A stretch of DNA of 64,000 nucleotides from Limosilactobacillus pontis. Lineage in GTDB: Bacteria > Bacillota > Bacilli > Lactobacillales > Lactobacillaceae. The notes beneath the pieces are model-generated. The model did no database searches. It saw only the letters and a list, made by a program, of their open reading frames with translations, and was not told where the DNA came from. The stretch covers positions 62,001 through 126,000 of the forward strand of contig NZ_PNFV01000003.1 of NCBI RefSeq assembly GCF_002940945.1, read 5' to 3'. This document shows positions 1 through 8,633 of this stretch, in pieces. Each line of letters begins with the position of its first letter. Positions within the stretch are counted from its first letter, which is position 1. A program made the translations under genes and the position numbers.

Positions 1-268
1 GCCGGTCGGCCTGGTCGGGCTCCTGTTTAATATAGTTGTTCTTAATCAGTACCCGTAGCTGCCGCGAAACCGCACTACGGGTCACCTGGCGCTTCGCGGC
101 AATATCCATCAGCTTGATTCCCGGCGACTTAACCACTTCTTGAAGAACTAGGTACTGTTCAAAGGACAAGGAGTATCGTGCAGCCGGCTGTGAGACAAAG
201 TGTTCTAAGCCCTTCAATGATGACATATAGATGTCAATCGCTTGATTTAATAACTCATCTGTTGACAT
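1..268 (-). CDS. MarR-family transcriptional regulator (partial, runs off the window edge)
   Basis: The first 89 codons of a winged-helix regulator are visible, beginning MSTDELLNQAIDIYM. The recognition-helix region reads KLMDIAAKRQVTRSAVSRQL, typical of MarR/SlyA proteins, which bind palindromic operators as dimers and often respond to small phenolic ligands or oxidants. The ATG is preceded by AAGGAA, which lies inside the last codons of the upstream acyltransferase; only one base separates that TAG stop from this ATG. The two genes are therefore almost certainly co-transcribed, and the regulator may control the acyltransferase operon. The C-terminal wing and dimerisation part lie outside the window, so the subfamily cannot be set. 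Confidence 0.8.
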   Translation of the reverse strand, partial: MSTDELLNQAIDIYMSSLKGLEHFVSQPAARYSLSFEQYLVLQEVVKSPGIKLMDIAAKRQVTRSAVSRQLRVLIKNNYIKQEPDQADR

Positions 269-269
269 A

Positions 270-2108
270 CTAATTTTCCTTCTGGTTATCGAGGATCGAC
301 TTAGCAATCAGGCGAGCATAACTGTTGTTTCCACGCTCACCCATGTGGACGGAATCGCTGGCAAACCACTCGCTATGCTTAGCACTCACCGCATACCAGT
401 CCACCAGGTGAACATTATCATGTTTCTTGGCAGTCGCAGCGATCTCGCTGTTGACAACCTGCTGCCACGGCTTAGTTGGCACATGAGCAGTCAGCCAGTA
501 GACCTGACGATTTGGACCGATCTCGTTCAGAATTTCATCAATCGTCCGCTGGCTCATCGCCCCATTGGTCCCTAAATTCAACACTACAATATTGTTGAGA
601 TGCCCTTGGGCTTTGAGCTGCCTGATTACCGCTGGAGTAGCCGAACCCTGGCGGCCAACCTGAGCATCAACGTAAGCCTGAGGCATCAGCTTCTGGATAC
701 TCCCGGCGGCATCAGCCATAACCGAGTCTCCGATCGCCGTAATCTTGAGCTTCTGTGCTTGTTTGACCTCAGCCGGTGTCAGCGCATACTGCTTGGCATT
801 GGCATCCGCATCATCAGTCGTTGCCTTTTTGCCGGCCGCAATCTCTTTATTGTGCTCAGCAGCCTGCTGCTGGTTCTGCTCAATCCGTTGCTGAACGGCC
901 GTCTTCTTGGGGGTACGGTTCGGTTGGCACAGGCCCACGATCGCTATGATGACCATCAACGTGCTGAAAGCCAGCTTGCCCACCGTCGTCCAGCGCCAAC
1001 TACGGTAGTTTGCCAAACCGGCTGCTAGTTTTGACCAGTCAGTATGGGCTAGGGGCCGCTCCAGGAGCCGGTATGAGGCTTCACTGATTATCCCGATGAT
1101 GGCCAGTTCAATAATTGCGTTCAGAACCGGGTGCAAGCCTACCTTGACGAGCCGTTCATAAAAGACCATAACTGGGTATTGATAAACATAAATCCCGTAG
1201 GATCGCTGCCCCACCCAATGGAAAACGGGGTTAGAGAACCAGGTATTCATCCGCGAGCCGGGGTGAAAGATGGTTGCCATCAGTATCATCCCCACAACGC
1301 TATACAGAAACATTCCCCCGTGATAAGTAAAACCAGCCTGCCCGTTGAGGGTGAAGAAACCGATGATTGTGATCACAGTTGCAATGATTCCCACCACATT
1401 CAACGACTGACGCAGGTACCCAGCCGGATGTAGATTCAGGCGGTTTAGCGGCCAGGCCAGCCCCAACCAGGACCCCAGCAGCAGGGAAAATGCCCGGGTA
1501 TCAGTCCCGTAGTAGACCCGATTGATGTTAGCCGGGTCATAAAGGACCGCCATCTCGATTGCTGACAAAATAGCAAGGATAAGGATAATCCGCCGCACAA
1601 TTACTTTACGGTGCACCAGCTTATAAAGTCCCCAGATAATCAGCGGCCACAAAAGATAGAACTGGGCCTCAACACCAAGGGTCCACAAGTGGGTAAATGG
1701 CGATACCCCACCAAACTGGTCAAAGTAGGACTGACCATGACCAATCTCCCACCAGTTATAGACCCACAAGAGATTAGTCAAGATCGTCATCCTAATGTTG
1801 TGCAGCAGCTCCCGGGCAAACAAGGTGATGTAGGCTGTCGTCAAAACCAGCATCGCAATCAAAACTGGATACAGCCTCTTGAACCGCTTATGGTAGAAAT
1901 GACCAATCGAAATCCGCTGTTCGGCCGCCAACTGCCGGCTAAACTGGTATGTCACAAAGTATCCGGAAATCAGAAGAAAGAGCGGCACACCCAGGTAGCC
2001 CCCTTGCAGAACATTAGGCAGAAGGTGATAGATGATTACCCCCAACACCGCTAACGTCCGTAAACCGTCAATTCCGGTTATATACTGCTTTGGCCCAATT
2101 GTCTTCAT
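270..2108 (-). CDS. OatA-like membrane acyltransferase with C-terminal SGNH domain
   Basis: This 612-residue protein has an N-terminal acyltransferase-3 membrane domain (about residues 10-345, some ten hydrophobic helices, with the expected His28 in GVIIYHLLPN and the motif GVEAQFYLLWP). An extracytoplasmic linker rich in Ala/Gln/Lys follows, then a SGNH-type esterase domain with block-I GDSV near residue 460 and the catalytic pair in DSVH (about Asp585 and His588). The architecture is that of OatA/OatB, which move acetyl groups across the membrane onto peptidoglycan MurNAc or GlcNAc and so give lysozyme or autolysin resistance. Acetylation of another surface polysaccharide is possible, so no symbol is given. 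GGAGGA lies 12 bases before the ATG. It is followed one base later by a MarR gene. Confidence 0.82.
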   Translation of the reverse strand: MKTIGPKQYITGIDGLRTLAVLGVIIYHLLPNVLQGGYLGVPLFLLISGYFVTYQFSRQLAAEQRISIGHFYHKRFKRLYPVLIAMLVLTTAYITLFARELLHNIRMTILTNLLWVYNWWEIGHGQSYFDQFGGVSPFTHLWTLGVEAQFYLLWPLIIWGLYKLVHRKVIVRRIILILAILSAIEMAVLYDPANINRVYYGTDTRAFSLLLGSWLGLAWPLNRLNLHPAGYLRQSLNVVGIIATVITIIGFFTLNGQAGFTYHGGMFLYSVVGMILMATIFHPGSRMNTWFSNPVFHWVGQRSYGIYVYQYPVMVFYERLVKVGLHPVLNAIIELAIIGIISEASYRLLERPLAHTDWSKLAAGLANYRSWRWTTVGKLAFSTLMVIIAIVGLCQPNRTPKKTAVQQRIEQNQQQAAEHNKEIAAGKKATTDDADANAKQYALTPAEVKQAQKLKITAIGDSVMADAAGSIQKLMPQAYVDAQVGRQGSATPAVIRQLKAQGHLNNIVVLNLGTNGAMSQRTIDEILNEIGPNRQVYWLTAHVPTKPWQQVVNSEIAATAKKHDNVHLVDWYAVSAKHSEWFASDSVHMGERGNNSYARLIAKSILDNQKEN

Positions 2109-2143
2109 TTTAGTTATTTTCCTCCAGCACCGGCCCCGGTAAA

Positions 2144-2180
2144 CAATTCAAAAACAAAGACGGTAACCTTAAGCTACCGT
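2144..2180 (-). terminator. Terminator downstream of the 103-residue gene
   Basis: Arms ACGGTA and TACCGT pair, with a shorter inner pairing, and are followed on the minus strand by CTTTGTTTTT. The acyltransferase ATG is only about 40 bases further on, and no good -10 element is seen in that gap. Confidence 0.6.
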
Positions 2181-2184
2181 TTAA

Positions 2185-2496
2185 CTATCCAATATGATTT
2201 TCTTTTAAAATATCACTGACGACCTGATTCATCTCTGGTGTTCGTTTCCATTCCTCCCAGTGATCCATGGACTCGTCCTGCATCTTGTAATGGGTATTGA
2301 TAAAATCCTCATACCGGATGACATTACGTGAATGGGGAATGTTTAATTGAAGGATCCGAACCTCCTTAATGAAGCCACGCTCCGCCGCCAACTCAGCCCG
2401 GCCATTGTGAACCATGTTGCCGATCTCGAAGTACTTGCTCCCGTCGTTACGAGTAATCTCCTCAATTAACGTCAATACTTGATGTTGTTTTTCCAC
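2185..2496 (-). CDS. Small conserved-looking protein of unknown function
   Basis: The gene encodes 103 residues with a GTG start (EKQHQVLTLIEEITRN follows). An AGGGGAG ribosome site lies about 8 bases upstream. There is no signal peptide or membrane segment; the protein is polar, with an acidic/Trp patch (DESMDHWEEWKRTPE, about residues 75-89) and no catalytic motif I recognise. It sits alone between the predicted small RNA terminator and its own terminator. A TATAAT-like -10 lies about 40 bases upstream at 2520-2535, so it may have its own promoter or be expressed by read-through of the small RNA. Family unknown. Confidence 0.7.
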   Translation of the reverse strand: MEKQHQVLTLIEEITRNDGSKYFEIGNMVHNGRAELAAERGFIKEVRILQLNIPHSRNVIRYEDFINTHYKMQDESMDHWEEWKRTPEMNQVVSDILKENHIG

Positions 2497-2543
2497 GTGT
2501 ATTGCTCCCCTTTCAGCATAATAATATTATAACGGCTTTAAAC

Positions 2544-2573
2544 AAAAAAATCACCGTCTGGACGACGATGATT
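2544..2573 (-). terminator. Terminator of the predicted small RNA
   Basis: Read on the minus strand: a 10-bp stem AATCATCGTC / GACGGTGATT with one U-G pair and a 5-base loop, then seven T (plus-strand A-run 2544-2550). Confidence 0.8.
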
Positions 2574-2625
2574 GGCATAAGAGAGAAAGAGAATTGATTA
2601 GAAGGTAAATACTTAATACCTTGCG
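2544..2625 (-). ncRNA. Predicted CcpA-controlled small RNA, about 82 nt, CU-rich
   Basis: A strong promoter (2632-2660) and a strong intrinsic terminator (2544-2573) enclose about 80 bases without a credible ORF. From the 5' end the RNA would have a short hairpin (AAGGTA / TACCTT, 9-base loop), an unpaired CU-rich stretch (TTCTCTTTCTCTC), then the terminator hairpin. That layout is common in Gram-positive small RNAs that pair with ribosome-binding sites. A consensus cre overlaps the -10, so repression by CcpA in good sugar supply is expected. It could instead be an attenuated leader of the 103-residue gene. I recognise no known RNA family. Confidence 0.55.
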
Positions 2626-2631
2626 ACTATT

Positions 2632-2660
2632 ATGATAGCGGTTTCAATTAAGAATGTCAA
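2632..2660 (-). promoter_or_regulatory. Promoter with overlapping cre site
   Basis: -35 TTGACA (2655-2660), 17-base spacer, -10 TATCAT (2632-2637). The cre site TGAAACCGCTATCA at 2633-2646 fits TGWAANCGNTNWCA at every position and covers the -10, where bound CcpA would block initiation. It lies downstream of the glmS terminator, so it drives an independent transcript. Confidence 0.75.
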
Positions 2661-2701
2661 TGATATTAGCAAACTTTTTTACTTTTTATTCAGAACCGTC
2701 A

Positions 2702-2735
2702 AAAACAGGCGCTCCACCTAGGAAGCGCCTGTTTT
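2702..2735 (-). terminator. glmS terminator
   Basis: Perfect 12-bp stem AAAACAGGCGCT / AGCGCCTGTTTT with a 10-base loop, just after the glmS stop; the U-tract is provided by the 3' arm. Confidence 0.85.
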
Positions 2736-2742
2736 AGTAAAA

Positions 2743-4563
2743 TTATTGAACTGTTACGGACTTAGCCAAGTTCCGTGGCTTGTCCACGTCGAGACCCTTG
2801 CCTAGACTAGTGTAGTAAGCCAGCAGTTGAGCAGGAACTACACTTAGCAGTGGCGTCAGACATTCATCAACATCAGGCAGGATAATTGTGTCATCCTCCT
2901 GTGCCAGATGCCGGGAAACAATCGTGATCGTATTGGCACCCCGGGCCTTAGTCTCATCCAAGTTACTCCGGGTCAGACCAGCCGTCCGATCTTGAGTAAT
3001 AATCCCTAGCACTGGGGTTCCCTTCTCGATCAAGGCAATCGTTCCGTGCTTGAGCTCACCAGATGCAAAACCTTCAGCCTGAACGTAAGAAATTTCCTTA
3101 AGCTTCAGGGCTGCCTCTAAGGATACCGTCCAGTCAAGTCCTCGCCCAATGTAGAAGGCATTACGTGGCTTGGATAGGTAGCGGGCCGCAACCTCCTCAA
3201 TCTTCTTCTTGCTGTCGGTAATTGACTGCATCCCGTTAGCCACCAAACCAAGCTGATGTTTAACATCAAACTGTTTAGCCGCGTCCTTGCCCAGATATTC
3301 ACCCAAAGACTTAGCTAGAATAGCTTCAACCGCAATCTGGGCCGTGTAAGCCTTGGTAGAGGCAACGGCAATTTCTGGGCCCGCATAGAGCAACTCCGTA
3401 AAGGTAGCCTCCCGGGACAGGGTTGACTTGTCAACGTTGGTAATGGTCAGGCTTGGCCACTTGTGAGCGTTAACATTGACCAGGACCTGCCGACTGTCGG
3501 CTGTCTCCCCACTCTGGCTCAGGAAGATAAAGAATGGCTTCTTAGAGAGCAATGGCTGATCATAGGCAAATTCGGACGAAATGTGTACGGAGGTTGGAAT
3601 TCCGCACAGACGCTCAAAGATCCGGGCACCAACCAGTCCAGCGTGATAGCTTGTCCCAGCGCCAACGATGTAGATGTGATCGGCTTCAGCCATGGACTTA
3701 ATCAGCGCAGGATCGATCTGTGGATCATTCTTGTCGCCAAAGTATTCCTGGACCAGCTTCCGCATTACGGCTGGCTGCTCATCAATCTCCTTAAGCATGT
3801 AGAACGGGTAGGCCCCTTTGTCGGCCGCACTGGCGTCCATGTCAACTGTGAAGCTATCGCGATGCTTCTCGTTGCCATCAAAGTCCTTGATCTGGACATG
3901 GTCCGGCTTAACGATGACCAGCTCATGGTCGGCAATTTCCATGAACTTGTTGGTTTCCTTAATCATGGACATAGCATCGGAACCAACCATATTGTAACCG
4001 TCGCCCAGCCCAACCAGCAGCGGACTCTTATTCTTGGCAACATAGAGTGTCTCAGGGTCCTCGCGATCAATCATCACAAATGCATAGGAAGAGTCCGGAC
4101 TGATCAGGCGCAAGACCTTGAGCAAAGCTGCTTGGGTGTCCATATGATCCTCAACGACAAACTTATCAACTAATTGAACAATAACCTCAGTATCGGTCTG
4201 ACTAGTGAAATGAACATTAGAGAGATATTCCTTCTTCAGTTGAGCGTAGTTTTCAATGACCCCATTGTGAACGAGGTAGAAGCGATTATCCTGAGAATAT
4301 TGCGGGTGCGCATTGGCCTCACTTGGTTCACCATGAGTGGCCCAACGAGTGTGACCGATTCCAGAAAGGCCATGCACGTCTTCCGTCAAAGCGGCTTCCA
4401 GGTTGCTGATCCGTCCCGGCCGCTTAACCAGGTAGTCATGACCAGCATTGTCGTTGACATAGACTCCCGCCGAGTCGTAACCACGGTATTCAAGTTTCTT
4501 CAAACCATCAATTAAAATCGACAGGGTATTATCAGTCCCTGTAACTCCAACAATTCCACACAT
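2743..4563 (-). CDS. glmS: Glutamine--fructose-6-phosphate aminotransferase (isomerizing)
   Basis: GlmS makes glucosamine-6-phosphate from fructose-6-phosphate and glutamine, the committed step to UDP-GlcNAc. The start is the ATG of MCGIVGVTG, because Met removal must expose the catalytic Cys1; a Met four codons upstream in the same frame has no spaced ribosome site, whereas AAAGGATGG fits the chosen one. The N-terminal class-II amidotransferase domain (about residues 1-220, with GHTRWATHG) is followed by two SIS sugar-phosphate isomerase domains (motifs GAGTSYHAGLVG and SQSGETADSR; C-terminal KPRNLAKSVTVQ). 606 residues is normal. It has its own promoter, terminator and a leader with operator-like inverted repeats, and is not in the glmM transcript. 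Confidence 0.97.
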   Translation of the reverse strand: MCGIVGVTGTDNTLSILIDGLKKLEYRGYDSAGVYVNDNAGHDYLVKRPGRISNLEAALTEDVHGLSGIGHTRWATHGEPSEANAHPQYSQDNRFYLVHNGVIENYAQLKKEYLSNVHFTSQTDTEVIVQLVDKFVVEDHMDTQAALLKVLRLISPDSSYAFVMIDREDPETLYVAKNKSPLLVGLGDGYNMVGSDAMSMIKETNKFMEIADHELVIVKPDHVQIKDFDGNEKHRDSFTVDMDASAADKGAYPFYMLKEIDEQPAVMRKLVQEYFGDKNDPQIDPALIKSMAEADHIYIVGAGTSYHAGLVGARIFERLCGIPTSVHISSEFAYDQPLLSKKPFFIFLSQSGETADSRQVLVNVNAHKWPSLTITNVDKSTLSREATFTELLYAGPEIAVASTKAYTAQIAVEAILAKSLGEYLGKDAAKQFDVKHQLGLVANGMQSITDSKKKIEEVAARYLSKPRNAFYIGRGLDWTVSLEAALKLKEISYVQAEGFASGELKHGTIALIEKGTPVLGIITQDRTAGLTRSNLDETKARGANTITIVSRHLAQEDDTIILPDVDECLTPLLSVVPAQLLAYYTSLGKGLDVDKPRNLAKSVTVQ

Positions 4564-4592
4564 AATTATTTCCATCCTTTAAATATCTTAAA

Positions 4593-4608
4593 ATTGGTAT
4601 AGATCAAT
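4593..4608. promoter_or_regulatory. NagR/GntR-like (dre-type) operator in the glmS leader
   Basis: ATTGGTATAGATCAAT is a palindrome with one mismatch and closely resembles the TGGTMTAKACCA-type site I recall for NagR/YvoA regulators of amino-sugar genes. It lies about 30 bases after the predicted glmS start point, where a bound repressor could act as a roadblock. A further inverted repeat (GATTGGT / ACCAATC at 4684-4690 and 4703-4709) lies just upstream of the promoter. Confidence 0.5.
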
Positions 4609-4627
4609 AAGCAAGGTAATTGATCTA
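4600..4627 (-). promoter_or_regulatory. Hairpin in the glmS 5' UTR
   Basis: Arms TAGATCAAT and ATTGATCTA (9 bp, 10-base loop) lie in the short leader and share a half with the operator-like palindrome. No U-run follows. The leader, about 73 bases, is too short to hold a glmS ribozyme. Confidence 0.45.
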
Positions 4628-4642
4628 CGACAACTGTTAAGT

Positions 4643-4671
4643 ATAGTACAAGTTTTGGAAACGATTGTCAA
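4643..4671 (-). promoter_or_regulatory. glmS promoter
   Basis: -35 TTGACA (4666-4671), 17-base spacer, -10 TACTAT (4643-4648); predicted start near 4636. Confidence 0.75.
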
Positions 4672-4713
4672 TTAATCACTACTGATTGGTCTAGTTCGTA
4701 TAACCAATCAAAA

Positions 4714-4748
4714 TAGCCGGTGCAGAGAAGAACTCCCGTCACCGGCTA
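4714..4748 (-). terminator. glmM terminator
   Basis: 9-bp stem TAGCCGGTG / CACCGGCTA followed on the minus strand by TTTTGATT; it ends the cdaA-cdaR-glmM transcript ahead of the glmS promoter. Confidence 0.75.
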
Positions 4749-4755
4749 AAATTAC

Positions 4756-6111
4756 TTATTTGACTTCTAATTCAGCACGGGCTACGTCACCAATCTTTTC
4801 AACGTACCGGTGAACCAGGTCTTTGGTTGGAGCCTCGGCCATAATCCGCAACAATGGTTCTGTTCCACTTGGCCGAACAAGGACCCGACCATCACCATGC
4901 ATCTCTTCTTCAACCACGGCGATAATGTCCTTGAGCTTTTGATTCTCCATGGCAGCTGCCTTATCGGCCACCTTAATATTCAGTAACTCTTGTGGATAGG
5001 TCGTTACGTCACTGGCCAATTCCTTCAAGCTTTCCCCGGTCTCCTTAACTACGGAAAGAAGTTGTAATGCGGTCAGCATCCCGTCACCAGTCGTATTGTG
5101 ATCCAAGAAAATGATGTGACCGGATTGTTCACCACCAAGATTGTAACCATTTTTTAGCATCTCCTCGACGACGTAACGGTCACCAACCTTGGTCTTGACA
5201 CTCTTCATCCCATGAGCTTCCAGGGCTTTGTACATTCCAAGATTACTCATGACGGTCGTAACCACGGTATCTTTTTTCAGCATCCCCTTGCTATCCATGT
5301 ACTTCCCACAGATGTACATGATTTTGTCACCGTCAACGATGTTCCCCTCGTTGTCAACCGCAATGCAGCGATCACCGTCACCATCAAAGGCCACCCCTAA
5401 GTCAGCCCCGTTGTCAACGACAGCCTTCTGCAGGCCCGCCGGATGGGTAGAACCACAGTTAAGGTTGGTATTAAGGCCATCCGGTTGGTCATTGATCGGT
5501 ACAAAGTCCACGTTCATATCTGCAAATAAGTTGGAGACAAAGCCGCTCGTCGCCCCATTGGCCGCATCGACGACCACTTTCAGGCCGGAGAGATCGGTTG
5601 AAACCGTCTGTTCCAAGAAGGAGGTATACTTCAAGGCACCCTCATGGTAGTCGGCAACTGTCCCCAGTCCTTTGTCGGACGGACGTGGCAGGGTATCCTC
5701 ATCGGCGTCCAGCAACTGTTCAATCTCGTACTCTAGGTCGTCCGAGAGCTTGAAGCCATTGCCCCCGAAGTACTTGATCCCGTTGTACTTGATTGGGTTA
5801 TGGCTGGCCGTAATCATAACCCCAGCATCAGCTTCCTGGGCTCGTACCAGATAAGCAACTCCTGGCGTGGTGACCACACCGAGGCGTAGAACCTCAATAC
5901 CAACCGAAAGCAAGCCAGCAATCAAGGCGTTCTCCAACATCTGTCCAGAAATTCTGGTATCCCGAGCCACCAGGACCTGAGGCTGTTCCCGGTCCGAATG
6001 CCGCGTCAGGACGTAACCACCAGCCCGTCCAACCCGGAAGGCCAGTTCTGGACTCAAATCTTCGTTTGCAACTCCCCGAACACCATCGGTACCAAAATAC
6101 TTTAGTTTCAT
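4756..6111 (-). CDS. glmM: Phosphoglucosamine mutase
   Basis: GlmM converts glucosamine-6-phosphate to glucosamine-1-phosphate for UDP-GlcNAc synthesis. The N-terminus [10 protein letters not shown], the active-site serine loop TASHNP (about residue 100), the metal loop DGDGDR (about 240) and the C-terminal phosphate loop RPSGTEP are all present. The second of two adjacent Met codons is taken as start because AAGGAG then lies 6 bases away, against 3 for the first. 451 residues is the family norm. It is the last gene of cdaA-cdaR-glmM, the conserved Firmicute arrangement in which GlmM can bind and inhibit CdaA, tying c-di-AMP level to wall precursor flow (family knowledge). Confidence 0.97.
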   Translation of the reverse strand: MKLKYFGTDGVRGVANEDLSPELAFRVGRAGGYVLTRHSDREQPQVLVARDTRISGQMLENALIAGLLSVGIEVLRLGVVTTPGVAYLVRAQEADAGVMITASHNPIKYNGIKYFGGNGFKLSDDLEYEIEQLLDADEDTLPRPSDKGLGTVADYHEGALKYTSFLEQTVSTDLSGLKVVVDAANGATSGFVSNLFADMNVDFVPINDQPDGLNTNLNCGSTHPAGLQKAVVDNGADLGVAFDGDGDRCIAVDNEGNIVDGDKIMYICGKYMDSKGMLKKDTVVTTVMSNLGMYKALEAHGMKSVKTKVGDRYVVEEMLKNGYNLGGEQSGHIIFLDHNTTGDGMLTALQLLSVVKETGESLKELASDVTTYPQELLNIKVADKAAAMENQKLKDIIAVVEEEMHGDGRVLVRPSGTEPLLRIMAEAPTKDLVHRYVEKIGDVARAELEVK

Positions 6112-6128
6112 CATGTACTCCTTATTAA

Positions 6129-7004
6129 TTAAGACTGGCTGCTACTTGTAGCAGTCGTTTCCGAATTACTAGTTGTGTTATTACTTATGCTACTACTTGA
6201 CGACTCGGTTTGCACCCTTTTCTTGGCCGATGAATCACTCGCCGATGTACTGCTGTCAGAACTCGACTGACTGCTACTGGAACCGCTGTTCTTTGAACTG
6301 ATCGGCACCGTGACCGTCGTTGTGGCTGGCCAGATCACTACGTTAAGCGTCTGACCATTGTGGTCGAGGGCCTGCAGGGTTACCTGCCGCTGCAAGTTAC
6401 CCTTGGCATCCCGGGGAACCACCACATAGGCAACCACCCGGTTAACCCGTCGAACCTCGTTCTGGGCCCCAGTAACCTGAACACTGTCGACATCCGCATG
6501 CGGGTGACCAGCCTGGTAGTCATCAGCCAGGTTACGGGCGTTCAGCCGGACACTAACCTTGACGTTGACTGTCCGTCGTGGCTGAATCTGAACCGTAATA
6601 TTCTTCGGTTCAACATTTGCCCGGAGTTCCGCATTTAGGCCACTGGTCTTGATCGGTACCCGGTGCTTACCCGCCCCCAGGCTACTCAGGTCAGCATATA
6701 CTTTAAAATTCTGGGTATTACTGGTCGTGGTAACCAGGGCAGATGGCCCACTCAGGCGTACCTTAACGTATTGCGGATAGCCAGAAACCACGTATTTGGA
6801 GTTATCGACCGTGATATCCAGCGGCATCTTAAGGGTAACCGACTTGTTGGACATTAAGACACTGTTCTCGTTATTGTTACGCGTGTTTTGACGGAGAAAA
6901 CCATTCTTACTTCCATTAACGTAGGCAAATAGGAGGATCGCCAGTACTAGTGATGCCAGGCGCATCACCCATTTATGGTTAAAAAAGCCTTTATTTCTGT
7001 CCAT
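6129..7004 (-). CDS. cdaR: YbbR-domain protein, CdaA regulator
   Basis: This is a membrane-anchored extracytoplasmic partner of CdaA. One N-terminal transmembrane helix ([20 protein letters not shown]) is followed by about two YbbR-like beta modules with phrases such as [12 protein letters not shown], then a low-complexity Ser/Thr/Asn tail of some 60 residues that probably spans the wall. The start MDRNKGFF has AAGGAGG 9 bases upstream and overlaps the cdaA 3' end by 14 bases; an upstream in-frame Met is less well placed. At about 291 residues it is shorter than the B. subtilis protein, which has more YbbR modules. It is translationally coupled to cdaA and followed 17 bases later by glmM. Confidence 0.9.
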   Translation of the reverse strand: MDRNKGFFNHKWVMRLASLVLAILLFAYVNGSKNGFLRQNTRNNNENSVLMSNKSVTLKMPLDITVDNSKYVVSGYPQYVKVRLSGPSALVTTTSNTQNFKVYADLSSLGAGKHRVPIKTSGLNAELRANVEPKNITVQIQPRRTVNVKVSVRLNARNLADDYQAGHPHADVDSVQVTGAQNEVRRVNRVVAYVVVPRDAKGNLQRQVTLQALDHNGQTLNVVIWPATTTVTVPISSKNSGSSSSQSSSDSSTSASDSSAKKRVQTESSSSSISNNTTSNSETTATSSSQS

Positions 7005-7851
7005 GTTGGCCACCTCCTTGCCGCTCAAAGAGTGAGTAGAGTCGTGTCAACAAGTTATCGTGTGCCGGCTCATGCGTACACAGTTGCGAACGCATGAACT
7101 TTAGGTAATCGTTCTGTGACATATTACGGATCAGTTCGTTATCCTTAGTGATCGAAACCTCTCCGGTCTCCTCGGAGATCACAATAGTTAGCGCATCGGT
7201 GACCTCACTGATTCCAACCGCAGCCCGGTGCCGGGTCCCTAGTTCCTTTGGAATCAGCTTACTGTCCGAAAGGGGCAGGTAGGCTGCCGCAACCGCGATT
7301 CGGTTGTTCTTGATAATTACCGCACCATCGTGAAGGGGCGTATTGGGAATAAATGTGTTGATCAAGAGTGCCCCGGAAATATCCGCATCGAGTGGGATCC
7401 CCGTCTCGATGTATTCCTCCAGTCCTGTCTTCATCTGAATACTGATCAATGCCCCAATTCGACGCTTCGACATATATTGAATCGCCTGATCGAGCTGTTT
7501 GATCATCTCTTCTTCGGTCTCGTTGGTGGACTGGTTATGATTGAGGAAACTACCCCGTCCCAGATGTTCCAGGCCCCGCCGAATCTCCGGCTGGAAGATA
7601 ATCACGATGGCGATCACGCCCCAGTTCAGGATTTGATCCATTACCCAGGAAACCGTACTCAACCCGGCATACCAACTGATGACCTTTACCAAAATAATGA
7701 TCATAATCCCCCGGAAGAGCTGTACTGCCCGAGTTCCACGAATTAGGACCAGGAGTTCATAGATCAGGAACCAAATTACTAAGATGTCAATCAGGTGAAT
7801 CAAGTTTTGCCATGTCAAGAGCGAACTTATAAACTGCATCGCATTCACCAT
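6991..7851 (-). CDS. cdaA: Diadenylate cyclase CdaA (c-di-AMP synthase)
   Basis: CdaA joins two ATP to form c-di-AMP, which controls potassium and osmotic balance. Three N-terminal membrane helices (about residues 15-88) are followed by a DAC domain with both signature motifs, DGA at 175-177 and RHR at 207-209 (GTRHRAAVGISE). It heads cdaA-cdaR-glmM. Two starts are possible: the first ATG used here, or an ATG four codons later with a better spaced AGAGG. A TATAAT -10 lies at 7871-7876. The potassium transporter KimA, a c-di-AMP target, is encoded at about 59-60.8 kb of the same window. Confidence 0.96.
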   Translation of the reverse strand: MVNAMQFISSLLTWQNLIHLIDILVIWFLIYELLVLIRGTRAVQLFRGIMIIILVKVISWYAGLSTVSWVMDQILNWGVIAIVIIFQPEIRRGLEHLGRGSFLNHNQSTNETEEEMIKQLDQAIQYMSKRRIGALISIQMKTGLEEYIETGIPLDADISGALLINTFIPNTPLHDGAVIIKNNRIAVAAAYLPLSDSKLIPKELGTRHRAAVGISEVTDALTIVISEETGEVSITKDNELIRNMSQNDYLKFMRSQLCTHEPAHDNLLTRLYSLFERQGGGQHGQK

Positions 7852-7967
7852 CCTCTAAATTCACGTTCATATTATATCATTTTTTAGTAATCACGAAAGT
7901 ACCATAGTTAATTCACAAAATTCTGCTATGCTAGAGAAAATTACTATTAATCGAGAAGGCAATTATC

Positions 7968-8633
7968 GTGAAACACTTATCTTATACCTGGCGGATCCGG
8001 CTCTTTTTCTGGATCCTGATTATACTTTTAAAAATCTTCGTGCGGGCGCCCTATGACTTCATGGCGTTCAATACCTTTCTAGGCTACGTACCGATTGAAT
8101 TGAGCTTTCACCTCAAACGCTTTAACGACCGCCGGGCCCTAGCTTTCTGGCTCTTATTAATCACCTGGCTGGTCTTTTATCCGAACGCTCCCTACGTAAT
8201 GACTGACCTTTTCCACCTCTCATGGCTCCATCCCCATACCAATATTACCGGTATTCTCCGTTCGGACCCCCTCGTCTGGCTCAACTTTGCTATGATGATG
8301 GTCTGTGCCATCTCCTGCCTGCTAATTGGGACCGCTACTCTTGAGCAGACGGCCCGGCAGTTAACCATGCTGACCGCCCCGCGCCGGGCAAGATTACGCT
8401 ACCTCTGGATTATCATCTTTATGACCTTGGCCAGCGTTGGCATCTACATTGGCCGCTTTCTTCGTCTCCATTCCATCTACCTGCTCTTCACCCCAACCTG
8501 GTTTTTCCGCCAGCTATGGAGCATCTGGAATATCCAAACATTCGAATTTGTAGCCATCATGACCATCCTCCAGCTGATCGTCTACTGGCTGATGAAGGTC
8601 AGCCAGCACTTCAGTATCGCCAATAACAAATAA
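7968..8633 (+). CDS. DUF1361 integral membrane protein
   Basis: The protein has 221 residues with about six hydrophobic helices and the DUF1361 signature around residues 70-90 (FYPNAPYVMTDLFHL). The start is a GTG, with GAAGG 9 bases upstream. It is transcribed away from cdaA and convergently with rbsK. Its function is not known in the family; members are widespread in lactobacilli as single genes. The stop codon adjoins a repeated palindrome that may act as a shared terminator. Confidence 0.8.
   Translation: MKHLSYTWRIRLFFWILIILLKIFVRAPYDFMAFNTFLGYVPIELSFHLKRFNDRRALAFWLLLITWLVFYPNAPYVMTDLFHLSWLHPHTNITGILRSDPLVWLNFAMMMVCAISCLLIGTATLEQTARQLTMLTAPRRARLRYLWIIIFMTLASVGIYIGRFLRLHSIYLLFTPTWFFRQLWSIWNIQTFEFVAIMTILQLIVYWLMKVSQHFSIANNK

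Noticed and set aside
4564-4755. glmS ribozyme
   Set aside because: The leader after the predicted start point is about 73 bases, and no ribozyme core or P1 layout is visible.
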